DNA from: an uncultured Bacteroides sp. | GTDB lineage: Bacteria > Bacteroidota > Bacteroidia > Bacteroidales > Bacteroidaceae | Assembly: GCA_947074205.1 (NCBI GenBank) | Contig: CAMTOQ010000010.1 | Span: 20,475 to 84,474 of the forward strand | Direction: 5' to 3' | Length of the DNA stretch: 64,000 nucleotides | In this document: positions 55,410 through 63,829 of the stretch, piece by piece | How the letters are laid out: the number at the start of each line of letters is the position of its first letter | How positions within the stretch are numbered: position 1 is the stretch's first letter | The notes under the pieces: generated by a model | What the model was told of the DNA's origin: nothing | Database searches by the model: none | Seen by the model: the letters and a program-made list of their open reading frames with translations, nothing else | Made by a program: the position numbers and the translations under genes

Positions 55410-55751
55410 TCAACAACCCAATCTTTTGATTATTACGAGCTTCTTGAGCTTATCGGTATAAGCATTCCACTTCTGGTCGTCTACTTTGTTTGTACCAGGA
55501 GTGATGTTATCATCGTAAAACCAGATGCGTGTTATTTCTCCGGAAGAGTTACGTTCTACATCGCCAGTTGCAAGCTCAAGAAGAAGATCTTCTGTGATGC
55601 CTGTGTAGGAACAATAATAATCTGAGCTTTCTGCGATCTTGTCACGGCCACAATTTCCAAGTGAGGTATATTCACGATTGAAAAACATCCATTTGCCTTC
55701 CTGGTTTCGCTGCATACCATAAGGCATATTGATTCTAAAGAAATCAGTCAT
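55410..55751 (-). CDS. Mobile-element protein, function unknown
   Basis: A 113-residue protein starting MTDFFRINMPYGMQRNQEG, with aromatic and polar residues, CGRDKIAESSDYYC and WFYDDNITPGTNK, no membrane segment and no motif I recognise. It lies downstream of the repressor gene on the same strand (17-base gap), so it is probably expressed in the integrated state and may be a lysogenic-conversion or accessory factor. It has no known family that I can name. Confidence 0.6.
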   Translation of the reverse strand: MTDFFRINMPYGMQRNQEGKWMFFNREYTSLGNCGRDKIAESSDYYCSYTGITEDLLLELATGDVERNSSGEITRIWFYDDNITPGTNKVDDQKWNAYTDKLKKLVIIKRLGC

Positions 55752-55768
55752 ATATTAATATTTAGGGA

Positions 55769-56176
55769 TTATTTTAAAAATGGTTCCGACCCCGATCGCT
55801 TTACATCGGCACATTCTGCATTGTCTTCCGGGTGGGCAGTCTCTTTTTTTAGTTCTTCTATGCGAGCTTCAAGTCTCCCAATCTCACGATTAAGAGCATC
55901 AATTTTATTTTTAAATTCGATATTTTCTGAGCGGTAATGTTCAAAAAGAGCATTTTCGGACTCTTCTTTGAGGAAAATATCTCCTTTCCCCATGATAATC
56001 CATGTGAGGTTTACATTCGGATAAATGGTAATTATATTCTCCAAAGCATCTGACCTAACATAGTTTTTAATGCTCTTTACAAATGCTCTATCTCTCCCAA
56101 TGGACTCTGAGAATGCGTTAGGAGATAGATTTAAGGCTTTGGATAATAGTATTAGCCTTTCTTTAATTTCGCTCAT
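55769..56176 (-). CDS. Prophage-type repressor (helix-turn-helix plus coiled coil)
   Basis: A 135-residue protein. The N-terminal HTH (about 5-65) reads LILLSKALNLSPNAFSESIG with the Bacteroidota phage-repressor ending VNLTWIIMGKGDIFL. A coiled coil follows (about 80-118, ENIEFKNKIDALNREIGRLEARIEELK). There is no LexA-like peptidase domain, so induction would not be by RecA-stimulated self-cleavage. It is divergent from the Cro-like gene across an operator region. Confidence 0.82.
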   Translation of the reverse strand: MSEIKERLILLSKALNLSPNAFSESIGRDRAFVKSIKNYVRSDALENIITIYPNVNLTWIIMGKGDIFLKEESENALFEHYRSENIEFKNKIDALNREIGRLEARIEELKKETAHPEDNAECADVKRSGSEPFLK

Positions 56177-56189
56177 AATTTATTTATTG

Positions 56190-56298
56190 ATGGTGAAAAT
56201 AATTCCCACAATATTTTGACGTGAGAAAAACATTCACCATATTTGCAATGTTATTTCAAAAATGGTGAAACAAATGTATAAAAATGGTGAAACAAATG
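56190..56298. promoter_or_regulatory. Operator cluster of the repressor/Cro switch
   Basis: ATGGTGAA occurs four times: plus strand at 56190-56197, minus strand at 56240-56233, plus strand at 56262-56269 and 56284-56291. The last two extend to ATGGTGAAACAAATG and are exactly 22 bases apart, about two helical turns. They lie across the start of the Cro-like gene, so the coding sequence itself contains operator copies. Confidence 0.6.
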
Positions 56299-56528
56299 CA
56301 ATAGCGAAAAAACACTATTGCTTTAAGAAAGGCTACCTGCAGGTGGCCATTGGTGAAAAAGAAGAGCTCACTAAGGGTATCATGGATATTCTTGGTATTT
56401 CTGGTAAGACTTATTTCAGTACAAGGCTGAATAAAGGGGTATCGAATATTAGCAAAGAAAAATATGACGATATCACTGCACTGTTTAATAACTATTCAAT
56501 TACTGACATCTGGGACATTATCGAATAA
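56262..56528 (+). CDS. Cro-like early regulator
   Basis: An 88-residue small DNA-binding-type protein, first of the rightward genes and divergent from the repressor. AKKHYCFKKGYLQVAIGEKEELTKGIMDILGISGKTYFS has the size and layout of a phage helix-turn-helix, and NISKEKYDDITALFNNY follows. The first ten codons consist largely of the duplicated operator, so the true start may be Met1 (56262) or Met5 (56274). Confidence 0.6.
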   Translation: MVKQMYKNGETNAIAKKHYCFKKGYLQVAIGEKEELTKGIMDILGISGKTYFSTRLNKGVSNISKEKYDDITALFNNYSITDIWDIIE

Positions 56529-56536
56529 TAGATATT

Positions 56537-56962
56537 ATGAAGGCAGAATTGAATATGACTAAACACTTTGCATCAGCTCAAAATAAAAAGGAGCTTAGCG
56601 CAAGAGAAGAACAGGTTCTTGAAACTGTGGCTTGGGGTGCTTCCTACGAAGAAGCTGGAGATCTGTTAGGAATAACATCTCGTACAATTGATAATCATCT
56701 TCGCAAGATCAAGGAAAAGCTTCAGCTGCAAAAAGTCTCTGAGCTTAGCGCATATTACTTCTGCACTAAATATAATATCTCATTCGATTTATCTCCACTT
56801 AAGGAGAAAATCATAGTTGCTGGTTTTCTCCTTCTTTCAATTACTTCAGAGTTTAATGCAAATCAAGATCAATTTGTTGTAGCTCGACGACGACCAAGAC
56901 GCACCCGGACAGAGTGTCGCTATACTGTTAGAGCGAGAGCATCAAAAGGATCATCATATTAA
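56537..56962 (+). CDS. LuxR/GerE-type regulator of the mobile element
   Basis: A 141-residue protein. The GerE HTH lies at about residues 18-82: SAREEQVLETVAWGASYEEA, LLGITSRTIDNHLRKIKEKL. A hydrophobic segment (about 95-110, IIVAGFLLLSITS) and a strongly basic tail (VARRRPRRTRTECRY) follow. It lacks a receiver domain. It starts 8 bases after the Cro-like gene and probably controls later genes of the element. Confidence 0.82.
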   Translation: MKAELNMTKHFASAQNKKELSAREEQVLETVAWGASYEEAGDLLGITSRTIDNHLRKIKEKLQLQKVSELSAYYFCTKYNISFDLSPLKEKIIVAGFLLLSITSEFNANQDQFVVARRRPRRTRTECRYTVRARASKGSSY

Positions 56963-56977
56963 TATTAAAAACAAGAT

Positions 56978-57193
56978 ATGGAAAAGGGATTTTTAATTAT
57001 TGGTAAACAAGGAGTCGGAAAGACACGATTAGCCGAGCTAATTGCCAAGAGCTGGGACCTTCCTATACATGACGGGATAGGAAAACTTTCTGATATAAAT
57101 GAGATTGGTGTTTACGTATCCAATTCAATTCCAATAGAGGTTGCGAATATTGGATTACCTGTAGGTTTTACTTTAATTTTTGTAGGAGGATAA
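56978..57193 (+). CDS. Small P-loop protein
   Basis: A 71-residue protein with a Walker A motif at the N-terminus (LIIGKQGVGKTRLAELIA). The rest is too short for a full ATPase core, and no Walker B is seen. It may be a truncated or minimal NTP-binding protein of the element. It sits in the tight early-gene array. Confidence 0.6.
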   Translation: MEKGFLIIGKQGVGKTRLAELIAKSWDLPIHDGIGKLSDINEIGVYVSNSIPIEVANIGLPVGFTLIFVGG

Positions 57194-57199
57194 ATTATT

Positions 57200-57430
57200 A
57201 TGAGATTTTGGTTAGCAACAAGTAAAGATGGCTGTAAAGCTTTATATGATGAATGCCCTGTTAGACGTGAGAAATATTGGGAATATATTCATTGGTTGTG
57301 TGATATTAATGGCAATGATTTAGGAGATGATAGACTCAATAACCAAACATGGGATGATGAGCCAATTAAAATAGAAATTAAATGGATAGATGATTTAAAA
57401 TGTAAAATAGTAGAGGAGCAACAAATATGA
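57200..57430 (+). CDS. Small mobile-element protein, function unknown
   Basis: A 76-residue protein starting MRFWLATSKDGCKALYDECP, tryptophan-rich (WEYIHWLCD, WDDEP, KWIDD). Its gene overlaps the next by 4 bases (ATGA), so it is part of the translated early array. No family recognised. Confidence 0.55.
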   Translation: MRFWLATSKDGCKALYDECPVRREKYWEYIHWLCDINGNDLGDDRLNNQTWDDEPIKIEIKWIDDLKCKIVEEQQI

Positions 57431-57582
57431 AAACATTTGAAGTAAGTTTTACCATCGAAGTTGACGATGACAATGTAACTGAAAGTGATATCCGTAGTAT
57501 AATCTTTTTTAATGCAGATGATATGTTTTGGTCTGAAGATTACACTGCAGAAATAGGTTGTGTATGTGTCAATGAAGAATAA
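57427..57582 (+). CDS. Small mobile-element protein, function unknown
   Basis: A 51-residue acidic protein (MKTFEVSFTIEVDDDNVTES ...) whose start overlaps the preceding stop in ATGA. Alternating hydrophobic and acidic residues suggest a small beta/alpha fold. No family recognised. The overlap is the main reason to accept it. Confidence 0.5.
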   Translation: MKTFEVSFTIEVDDDNVTESDIRSIIFFNADDMFWSEDYTAEIGCVCVNEE

Positions 57583-57592
57583 TAATAAGACT

Positions 57593-57823
57593 ATGACTAC
57601 ATACACAGGTAACGTTGCAAAGATGGTTTGCGAAGCCATTCTTTCTTCCAGCAATAAACCTCCATACTCAGTAGAGATACAAGGATATGATCATAAATCA
57701 TCCGGGTATTGGAAAGAAGGCAATATTTATGTGGCCTATGACAATACTACAGAGGATTGTTGGGTAGAAGAATTCTCTACAAAAAAGCTCGCAGCATCCT
57801 ATGCTGCTGGAGTGATACATTAA
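57593..57823 (+). CDS. Small mobile-element protein, function unknown
   Basis: I choose ATG at 57593 (MTTYTGNVAKMVCEAILSSS, 76 residues), which begins just after the preceding gene. Earlier in-frame GTG/ATG codons (57560, 57572) lie inside that gene. It contains WKEGNIYVAYDNTTEDCWVEEF and the end AASYAAGVIH. No family recognised. Confidence 0.55.
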   Translation: MTTYTGNVAKMVCEAILSSSNKPPYSVEIQGYDHKSSGYWKEGNIYVAYDNTTEDCWVEEFSTKKLAASYAAGVIH

Positions 57824-57844
57824 TAAAATTAGAAGGAATAATAA

Positions 57845-58216
57845 ATGAAACATCCGGAACCTATATGCTCTAAGTGTGGCCAGCGTTGCTTTATAAACTC
57901 AGTATTTGATGTGGCCGACAGACAGGAACTTTGGTGCTATTGTAAAGATTGCGATTTAGACAGCTTCTATAAAATTAAAACTATGACGACAAAAATGCAT
58001 AAGATAGACGTATTCGAAAAGGCAATAGAAAGTGCTGGATACAGAATGAATAACGTCAAGTTAAATAAAAATGGATATGTATGCCGGGTAATCGGACTTG
58101 TCCCGGCTAAAGATCCTGCTAAATGGAGACAGGTGCACTGGGATGCCAACGGTAACTGCTTTGACCGACAAAAAGCAATACGAATGCGCATTTTCGATTT
58201 ACAGCTACCGAAATAA
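57845..58216 (+). CDS. Small zinc-ribbon-like protein of the mobile element
   Basis: A 123-residue protein. The N-terminal pairs CSKCGQRC and CYCKDC give a C-x2-C ... C-x2-C ribbon (about residues 8-38), and the C-terminal half (VCRVIGLVPAKDPAKWRQVHWDANGNCFD) has no recognised fold. It could bind nucleic acid. Confidence 0.55.
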   Translation: MKHPEPICSKCGQRCFINSVFDVADRQELWCYCKDCDLDSFYKIKTMTTKMHKIDVFEKAIESAGYRMNNVKLNKNGYVCRVIGLVPAKDPAKWRQVHWDANGNCFDRQKAIRMRIFDLQLPK

Positions 58217-58233
58217 ACACAACACAAATCACT

Positions 58234-58341
58234 ATGGAAGACGAAACGAAATACGCAATTGTATATAGCATTCTAATAATACTTATGATAGCATCTTTTA
58301 CAACGGCTGCCATCATGATGAAAACAGTAATCAACTTTTAA
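58234..58341 (+). CDS. Possible single-pass small membrane protein
   Basis: A 35-residue frame MEDETKYAIVYSILIILMIA..., with one hydrophobic stretch (about residues 8-27) and a short polar end. It lies neatly between two genes of the early array (17 and 11 bases away), which supports it. Confidence 0.45.
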   Translation: MEDETKYAIVYSILIILMIASFTTAAIMMKTVINF

Positions 58342-58352
58342 AATATAAACTT

Positions 58353-58643
58353 ATGATTTCAGAACAAGAAAGACAGAAAAGACTAAAGAGAATCAATAGA
58401 GATACTCTTACTTATTCTAACTCCTGTGAAATCCATTCCGGAGTTCTTGAGACTCTTAAGGATATCATTATCGAGGAGTCGCTACCAATTAACCTTGAAG
58501 AAGGTGAGTCTTACATTGATCCTTCTGGTGGATCTACGCTTGTATCGACATTAATAACAACTGATAAACCTGATCAACCGGAGGAGATCATCAATTACGC
58601 TTTATCAAAGGCTATTAATTTGACTTTTAATCTATCAGAGTAA
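58353..58643 (+). CDS. Small mobile-element protein, function unknown
   Basis: A 96-residue protein starting MISEQERQKRLKRINRDTLT, with ESYIDPSGGSTLVSTLITTD in the middle. It ends exactly one base before the start codon of the sigma-like factor (TAA then ATG), so the two may be functionally linked. An anti-sigma role is conceivable from position only. Confidence 0.55.
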   Translation: MISEQERQKRLKRINRDTLTYSNSCEIHSGVLETLKDIIIEESLPINLEEGESYIDPSGGSTLVSTLITTDKPDQPEEIINYALSKAINLTFNLSE

Positions 58644-59126
58644 ATGACATACACAACCTTTAATCAGCAGCTGATTTTGGCACACCAGGCTTTAATAGGT
58701 GTTGCTTATAAATTCACTTCAAACTACGACGACGCACAAGACTTGGTTCAAGACACGACATTGAAAGCTCTTAATAATTATCACCGATTTCAAGGGCAGA
58801 ATCTTTTGGGATGGTGCTATGTAATAATGAAGCACCTTCATTTAGATCAGATGAAGAATTCTTATACAGTCAAATCGGTGGGTGACGATATTATCCAGCT
58901 GAGCAAAGGTTGTGGGAATTCGGTAGAGAATATTATTTCTGAACGTGAAATATCTTCTGTCATTGAATCTTTGCCCACCAGGAACAAAGAAATCATGAAC
59001 CGCTATCTTTCCGGGTATAAATACCGGGAGATAGCGGACATGATGGGAATGCCAATAGGTACTGTAAAGAGCAAGATATCTGAATCGAGAATTCAACTAC
59101 GTCTTAAACTGAAAAGTTACATCTAA
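58644..59126 (+). CDS. Sigma-70-family (ECF-like) sigma factor in the mobile element
   Basis: A 160-residue protein. Region 2 is DDAQDLVQDTTLKALNNYHRF, and region 4 is LPTRNKEIMNRYLSGYKYREIADMMGMPIGTVKSKI. No region 3 or extracytoplasmic sensing partner is seen. A sigma factor within a phage-like early array could redirect host polymerase to late promoters. It abuts the 96-residue gene upstream. Confidence 0.88.
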   Translation: MTYTTFNQQLILAHQALIGVAYKFTSNYDDAQDLVQDTTLKALNNYHRFQGQNLLGWCYVIMKHLHLDQMKNSYTVKSVGDDIIQLSKGCGNSVENIISEREISSVIESLPTRNKEIMNRYLSGYKYREIADMMGMPIGTVKSKISESRIQLRLKLKSYI

Positions 59127-59140
59127 CACGAAAAATCACT

Positions 59141-59395
59141 ATGGGATATGCAGTAAAATTAGAATGGGACTGGGAGGAGTGTGCAATCTTCAATCTTGGC
59201 GAAGAAGGGTTCGCAGATTATAAAAAGCGTGTGTACGCTGCTCTTGACAGGCTACAAAGTAATAAGTATTACGATATACTGTCCGTTCCAATCTACCGTC
59301 GTGAGACCTTCCTTGGTTTATGTTTTGAATATATGAAGGAACATACCGGATACGAGCTCTCGACAGACCGAAGTAAAATCTTTAATAAGAATTAA
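59141..59395 (+). CDS. Small mobile-element protein, function unknown
   Basis: An 84-residue protein (MGYAVKLEWDWEECAIFNLG...) with RETFLGLCFEYMKEHTGYEL. It is tightly placed between the sigma factor and the next HTH-like gene. No family recognised. Confidence 0.5.
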   Translation: MGYAVKLEWDWEECAIFNLGEEGFADYKKRVYAALDRLQSNKYYDILSVPIYRRETFLGLCFEYMKEHTGYELSTDRSKIFNKN

Positions 59396-59398
59396 TAT

Positions 59399-59800
59399 AT
59401 GAATAACGGTAAATGGACTGAAGCTGAGATATCATTTGTCACCGAGAATGTCGGCAAAATGGCAATTGAAGAAATGGCAAAGCACCTAAAGAAATCTGCT
59501 CTCGCAGTGAAGCTTTTTCTGCATCGCCGAAAAATAAATATAGGACAGACTGTTAAGCGAAATATACTGCAGGAAATGCTAAAGAGTAAATTTAGACATC
59601 CTGAGAACTTTATGCCCAACAGAAAATTTTATAACGAGGTTGGTATAAACCAAATGCGCTGGTGGGATCTTTACCATGGACGCAAACCTCTCACTCAAGA
59701 AGAGTATATTTCACTTGCAGAATATTTTGGGATTACAATGCAAGAAGCATTCGATGCCCGACAATTGAACCTATTTAACACAGAAGACGATGAGCGATAA
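59399..59800 (+). CDS. Myb/SANT-like HTH protein
   Basis: A 133-residue protein. The N-terminal helix-turn-helix reads KWTEAEISFVTENVGKMAIEEMAKHLKKSALAVKLFL, close to SANT/Myb-like or GcrA-like domains. A second segment ALTQEEYISLAEYFGI-like (PLTQEEYISLAEYFGITMQE) resembles an XRE helix pair. The gene overlaps the primase gene by 11 bases, so it may regulate or load replication functions. Confidence 0.65.
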   Translation: MNNGKWTEAEISFVTENVGKMAIEEMAKHLKKSALAVKLFLHRRKINIGQTVKRNILQEMLKSKFRHPENFMPNRKFYNEVGINQMRWWDLYHGRKPLTQEEYISLAEYFGITMQEAFDARQLNLFNTEDDER

Positions 59801-62800
59801 AAACACTATTGATAGAATAAAAAGTAAACTAAAAATTGAGGATGTTATTGGCCAATTTATATCGCTTAAAAAGAAAGGAAGCGGATATGTAGGTGTTTGC
59901 CCATTCCATCAAGATAGTAATCCATCCTTGAGGGTAAATCCAGCTAAGGAGACATTTAAATGTTTTGTATGCCAGGAAGGTGGTGATGTAATTGACTTCG
60001 TGCAGAAACACGAGAACATGTCGTTTGCTGAAGCATTATCCTGGTGCGCTAAGGAAGCGAAGATTGAGATTGAAAACAAAGAGCTAACATCTGAGGAAAT
60101 CAAAGCAGCCCAAATCAAAGAATCTCTTCGTATTGCAGTCAATGCATCGAGCTTATATTTTGAAAAGAACCTATCAAATGCGCAAGGATATTTGGCCGAA
60201 CGTGGATTCAAACTCGACGACCAAATTATTAAAGACTTTCGCATTGGTTATGCTCCTGAAGGCAACCAAGCAAAGAAGGATCTTGTTAGTGCCGGATACC
60301 GGGAAGATCTACTGATAAAGGTTGGTGTTCTTGGCGAAAGCAAGAACCATTACACATACGATGTCTTTAAAGACCGTATCATGTTTCCATTCTTGGATAA
60401 CCAAGGCAACGTGATTGGCTTTAGTGGCCGTTGGTTAACGCCTCAAGAGAACTCCGGCAAATATATCAATACAGCAGAAACACCGCTTTACACGAAAGGT
60501 AAAACGCTTTTTGGGCTATATCAATCACGACAAGCAATTAACAGGCTTAACGATGTCTACCTGGTAGAAGGGCAGTTTGATGTTCTTTCGCTATACCTTG
60601 CTGGTGTAACCAACGTGGTGGCCGGCTCCGGAACTGCTTTAACTCCTGATCAGGTAAAACTCATCACACGCTACACCCCAAATATCACGCTTGTATATGA
60701 TGCCGATAAAGCCGGGTTAGCTGCAACAAGAAAGAATTGTGAGCAGCTGCTTAAAGGAGGTATTAATGTTCAGTGTGTTCGCCTTCCTGAAGGACAAGAT
60801 CCTGATAATATAGCACAAGAACATAAACGTGATACCGGGAAGTGGCTTATCAATCGCAAAGTAGATTTTACAAGCTATTTTGCCGATGTGTTCTTTTCAA
60901 CTCATCCGGAACCTGCTCCGGAACAAATAGAAGAAGAGCTAAATAATATTTGCAATCTTATTGCCTGTATTGGTTCGGAAACTTTGCGTTTAAATCATAT
61001 CCGCAAAGCAGCTGAACTATTTAATCTGAACACAGAGATAATAGGCCGTAAGGTTAAAGATTGCCGATTGAATTTAAAGGATCTTCCAAAAGGTGAAGGT
61101 TTGCCAGCTGGAGTATATGGTCTTGATCTTTTAGAGGATCTAAAGAAAGAAGGACAACCATGTACCATTACATCCAACTTTAACGACTTTCTCGAAAAAT
61201 ATGGAGATGAACCAATTCTCTATCTCAACGGTGGATTATCAGCAGCTGACATTCAAAGCATCCGTAAGGCTTGCAACTACTTTCAAACAAATGAGCAAGG
61301 TTTGAGCATTGACAGAGATGGCGAATTATCCCCCTTTATGGAGGCTCTTGCTGAAATGTACAAGGCTGGTATATCTGATATCACAGTTCTAACGAAAGAA
61401 GAATATGATGATGGTGATGAAGAAGATCCTGATGAGATAGAGTGGACGATAAAGAAACAACCTTTTCTCAAATATTACATTAGATGTCACGGCACATTCC
61501 TCATCAACTATTACGGAGAGAAAACACCTTTTATCGAGCGATGTGCTGAAGTAATATCTTATGCTGAAGACTCGGTAAGAATTGTCAATCTTCCTCATTT
61601 TTGGGCAGCTCTTGGTATAACAAAGGCTGCGATGAACGAGATACTCAAGCCATACTTGGGCAAACGTAAGTCGCGAATGGCCATGGCAGCGCAACGAAGC
61701 GATAAGGACTTTGGAAACTTTGATCCAAACGAGGTCCCTGCTTATGTAGAAGACAATCCAGAATATGCCGATATGCTTAAGGAGTATGGATATTATCCTA
61801 AATTGAATGAAGAAGGCGAACCTGTATGCTATATGTTCCGCAACCCTAACAATTCAGGATACACAATGGTTGGCGACTTCTACATGACACCATTGCTGCA
61901 TATCAAATCAGACGACGACGAGCAAAACAAACGTGTTTTGAAAATCAACCGTCGCTATTACAAATCGCCATTATATATTGAGGTGAATTCGAAGGCATTA
62001 CTCAAGAAGGCTAACATCGAGGAACGTTTGGTTTACTTAGAGGCCGTCAACTTCTCGAATGGTGACGATAAGCACTGGATTAAGATCAAGGAATATATGA
62101 GTAGGAATTTCACCACCTGCACCGAAGTAATGACTTATGGAAACCAACAGATCGATGGCCATTCAAAACGTGAAGAGCAGATGTTTTTCGCCTTTTCGAA
62201 TGGTATCTATCACGAAGTAGGTGGCGAACCAAGGCTTGACCCGGTTAATGAGCTTGGAGTGGTGCAGCACAAAGGAGAAAACTATTACCTTCCAGCATTC
62301 TCAACCATCTATGCCGGCAGCGGAAAACACTCAGATAAATATGAACTTATCTCTCAATTGTATTATAAAGAAGTACCTGTAACTAAAAAATGTAGTTTTG
62401 AAAAGTGGGCCTCTTTGATGGATACCGTTTACAAGATAAACGACAACGGGAAGTGGGCTTTACTATTCGCAATAATGTGTGCTTTTCGTAGTAATATTCA
62501 CTGTCTGGACAGATTGTTCACAGCACCGTTCTTTATGGGTCCTATGTCCAGCGGTAAAACGCAGATCGCTATTTCTATAAGATCGCTATTCATATCACCA
62601 CGTGTTCCCATCTTCAACTTGAATATTGGTACAGACGCTGCCATGTCGACGCTGATGAGCACCTTCAGAGATGTTCCGGTTGTATTGGACGAATACAACA
62701 ACAAGGATATTTCAGACACCAAGTTCCAAGCATTGAAGGGTATTGTTTACGATGGTGACGGAAAACAAAAGCGTAAGGGCACGTCCGGCAAGGAAATCGA

Positions 62801-63806
62801 AAACGATAAGGTTTATACTCCAGTAATCATTTGTGGCCAGGAAACGCCACAAAGAGACGATAACGCTTTAATGTCACGTATCATAGTGTGCGAAGTACCA
62901 AAGCCGAAAGGACGTACTGTTGAAGAGGTAGCACTATTTAATGAATTAAAGGATATCGAAGATCCTACAAAAGTAGGTTTATCGAATGTACTCCTGGATA
63001 TATTGAAATGCCGGCCACTGGTTATGGATCATTTCCGACAGCTGAAGCAAGATGCCTATGACGAATTGAAGAAGGAACTCGCCACTGCAGGTGAAATTGA
63101 CCGTTTGATGAAAACAGCTTCACTATTCTTGGCCACTTGCAAATTGATAGAGCAGCACACCGATCTGCAGCTACCTTTTACTTATGCGGAGTTTTTCCCC
63201 ATCGCAGTATCTAAGATTAAGACTCAAGTAGAATTGATCAGCAAATCAGACAAGCTTGCTAACTTCTTTAAAGCAATGGATGTCATGATCGACATGAAGA
63301 CTATTCTTGAAGGACGTGAGTTCCAAATTGCTGAAGCCGACAGAGTGACTGTTAAATCCGATAAGAACACGGATAAGAAGACGGAAGCGGTTGTATTATC
63401 TCCGGGCACGAGAGTATTATATCTTCGTGTAAGTCATATCTACATGCAATATGAACGAGGAGGATATACAAAGGGAGAAGAGACTTCGCAATCGACCATC
63501 GACCAGAACCTACGCTCGCATCCTTCATACATCGGGCAAGTGTTAGGACGACGATTCAAATGGGAGGAAGTAGAAGAGATGGCCAAGAACCCATTCGAGA
63601 ACGCAAGCCCGGACTTGGGTATGAAATCAACCATTGATAATACTGCAATCAGAAAGAAGACCATCAAAGAGACACAGTCAAGTTGTATTGCTTTGAATTA
63701 CGACATATTCCATGAGCTGTATGGAATTGACCTACAAAGAGCATCTACAGCTTCCACAAGCGATAGTAATATTCCAGACGAGCAATCGTTAGGAGAAGCA
63801 TTTTAA
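59790..63806 (+). CDS. Large primase with C-terminal ATPase (replication protein of the mobile element)
   Basis: A 1338-residue fusion. A DnaG-type zinc finger (CPFH ... CFVC, about residues 37-62) and primase catalytic region follow, with the TOPRIM motifs LVEGQFDVLSLYLAG (about 258) and TLVYDADKAGLAA (about 304). The C-terminal third carries a P-loop FMGPMSSGKTQ (about 915) and Walker B VPVVLDEYNN, with a sensor-like VIICGQETPQRDDNA. This ATPase is not the RecA-like DnaB core and looks closer to SF3/DUF927-type helicases. Residues about 390-890 match nothing I know. Confidence 0.85.
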   Translation: MSDKNTIDRIKSKLKIEDVIGQFISLKKKGSGYVGVCPFHQDSNPSLRVNPAKETFKCFVCQEGGDVIDFVQKHENMSFAEALSWCAKEAKIEIENKELTSEEIKAAQIKESLRIAVNASSLYFEKNLSNAQGYLAERGFKLDDQIIKDFRIGYAPEGNQAKKDLVSAGYREDLLIKVGVLGESKNHYTYDVFKDRIMFPFLDNQGNVIGFSGRWLTPQENSGKYINTAETPLYTKGKTLFGLYQSRQAINRLNDVYLVEGQFDVLSLYLAGVTNVVAGSGTALTPDQVKLITRYTPNITLVYDADKAGLAATRKNCEQLLKGGINVQCVRLPEGQDPDNIAQEHKRDTGKWLINRKVDFTSYFADVFFSTHPEPAPEQIEEELNNICNLIACIGSETLRLNHIRKAAELFNLNTEIIGRKVKDCRLNLKDLPKGEGLPAGVYGLDLLEDLKKEGQPCTITSNFNDFLEKYGDEPILYLNGGLSAADIQSIRKACNYFQTNEQGLSIDRDGELSPFMEALAEMYKAGISDITVLTKEEYDDGDEEDPDEIEWTIKKQPFLKYYIRCHGTFLINYYGEKTPFIERCAEVISYAEDSVRIVNLPHFWAALGITKAAMNEILKPYLGKRKSRMAMAAQRSDKDFGNFDPNEVPAYVEDNPEYADMLKEYGYYPKLNEEGEPVCYMFRNPNNSGYTMVGDFYMTPLLHIKSDDDEQNKRVLKINRRYYKSPLYIEVNSKALLKKANIEERLVYLEAVNFSNGDDKHWIKIKEYMSRNFTTCTEVMTYGNQQIDGHSKREEQMFFAFSNGIYHEVGGEPRLDPVNELGVVQHKGENYYLPAFSTIYAGSGKHSDKYELISQLYYKEVPVTKKCSFEKWASLMDTVYKINDNGKWALLFAIMCAFRSNIHCLDRLFTAPFFMGPMSSGKTQIAISIRSLFISPRVPIFNLNIGTDAAMSTLMSTFRDVPVVLDEYNNKDISDTKFQALKGIVYDGDGKQKRKGTSGKEIENDKVYTPVIICGQETPQRDDNALMSRIIVCEVPKPKGRTVEEVALFNELKDIEDPTKVGLSNVLLDILKCRPLVMDHFRQLKQDAYDELKKELATAGEIDRLMKTASLFLATCKLIEQHTDLQLPFTYAEFFPIAVSKIKTQVELISKSDKLANFFKAMDVMIDMKTILEGREFQIAEADRVTVKSDKNTDKKTEAVVLSPGTRVLYLRVSHIYMQYERGGYTKGEETSQSTIDQNLRSHPSYIGQVLGRRFKWEEVEEMAKNPFENASPDLGMKSTIDNTAIRKKTIKETQSSCIALNYDIFHELYGIDLQRASTASTSDSNIPDEQSLGEAF

Positions 63807-63829
63807 TATAATAACTAAATAAAAGTAAT

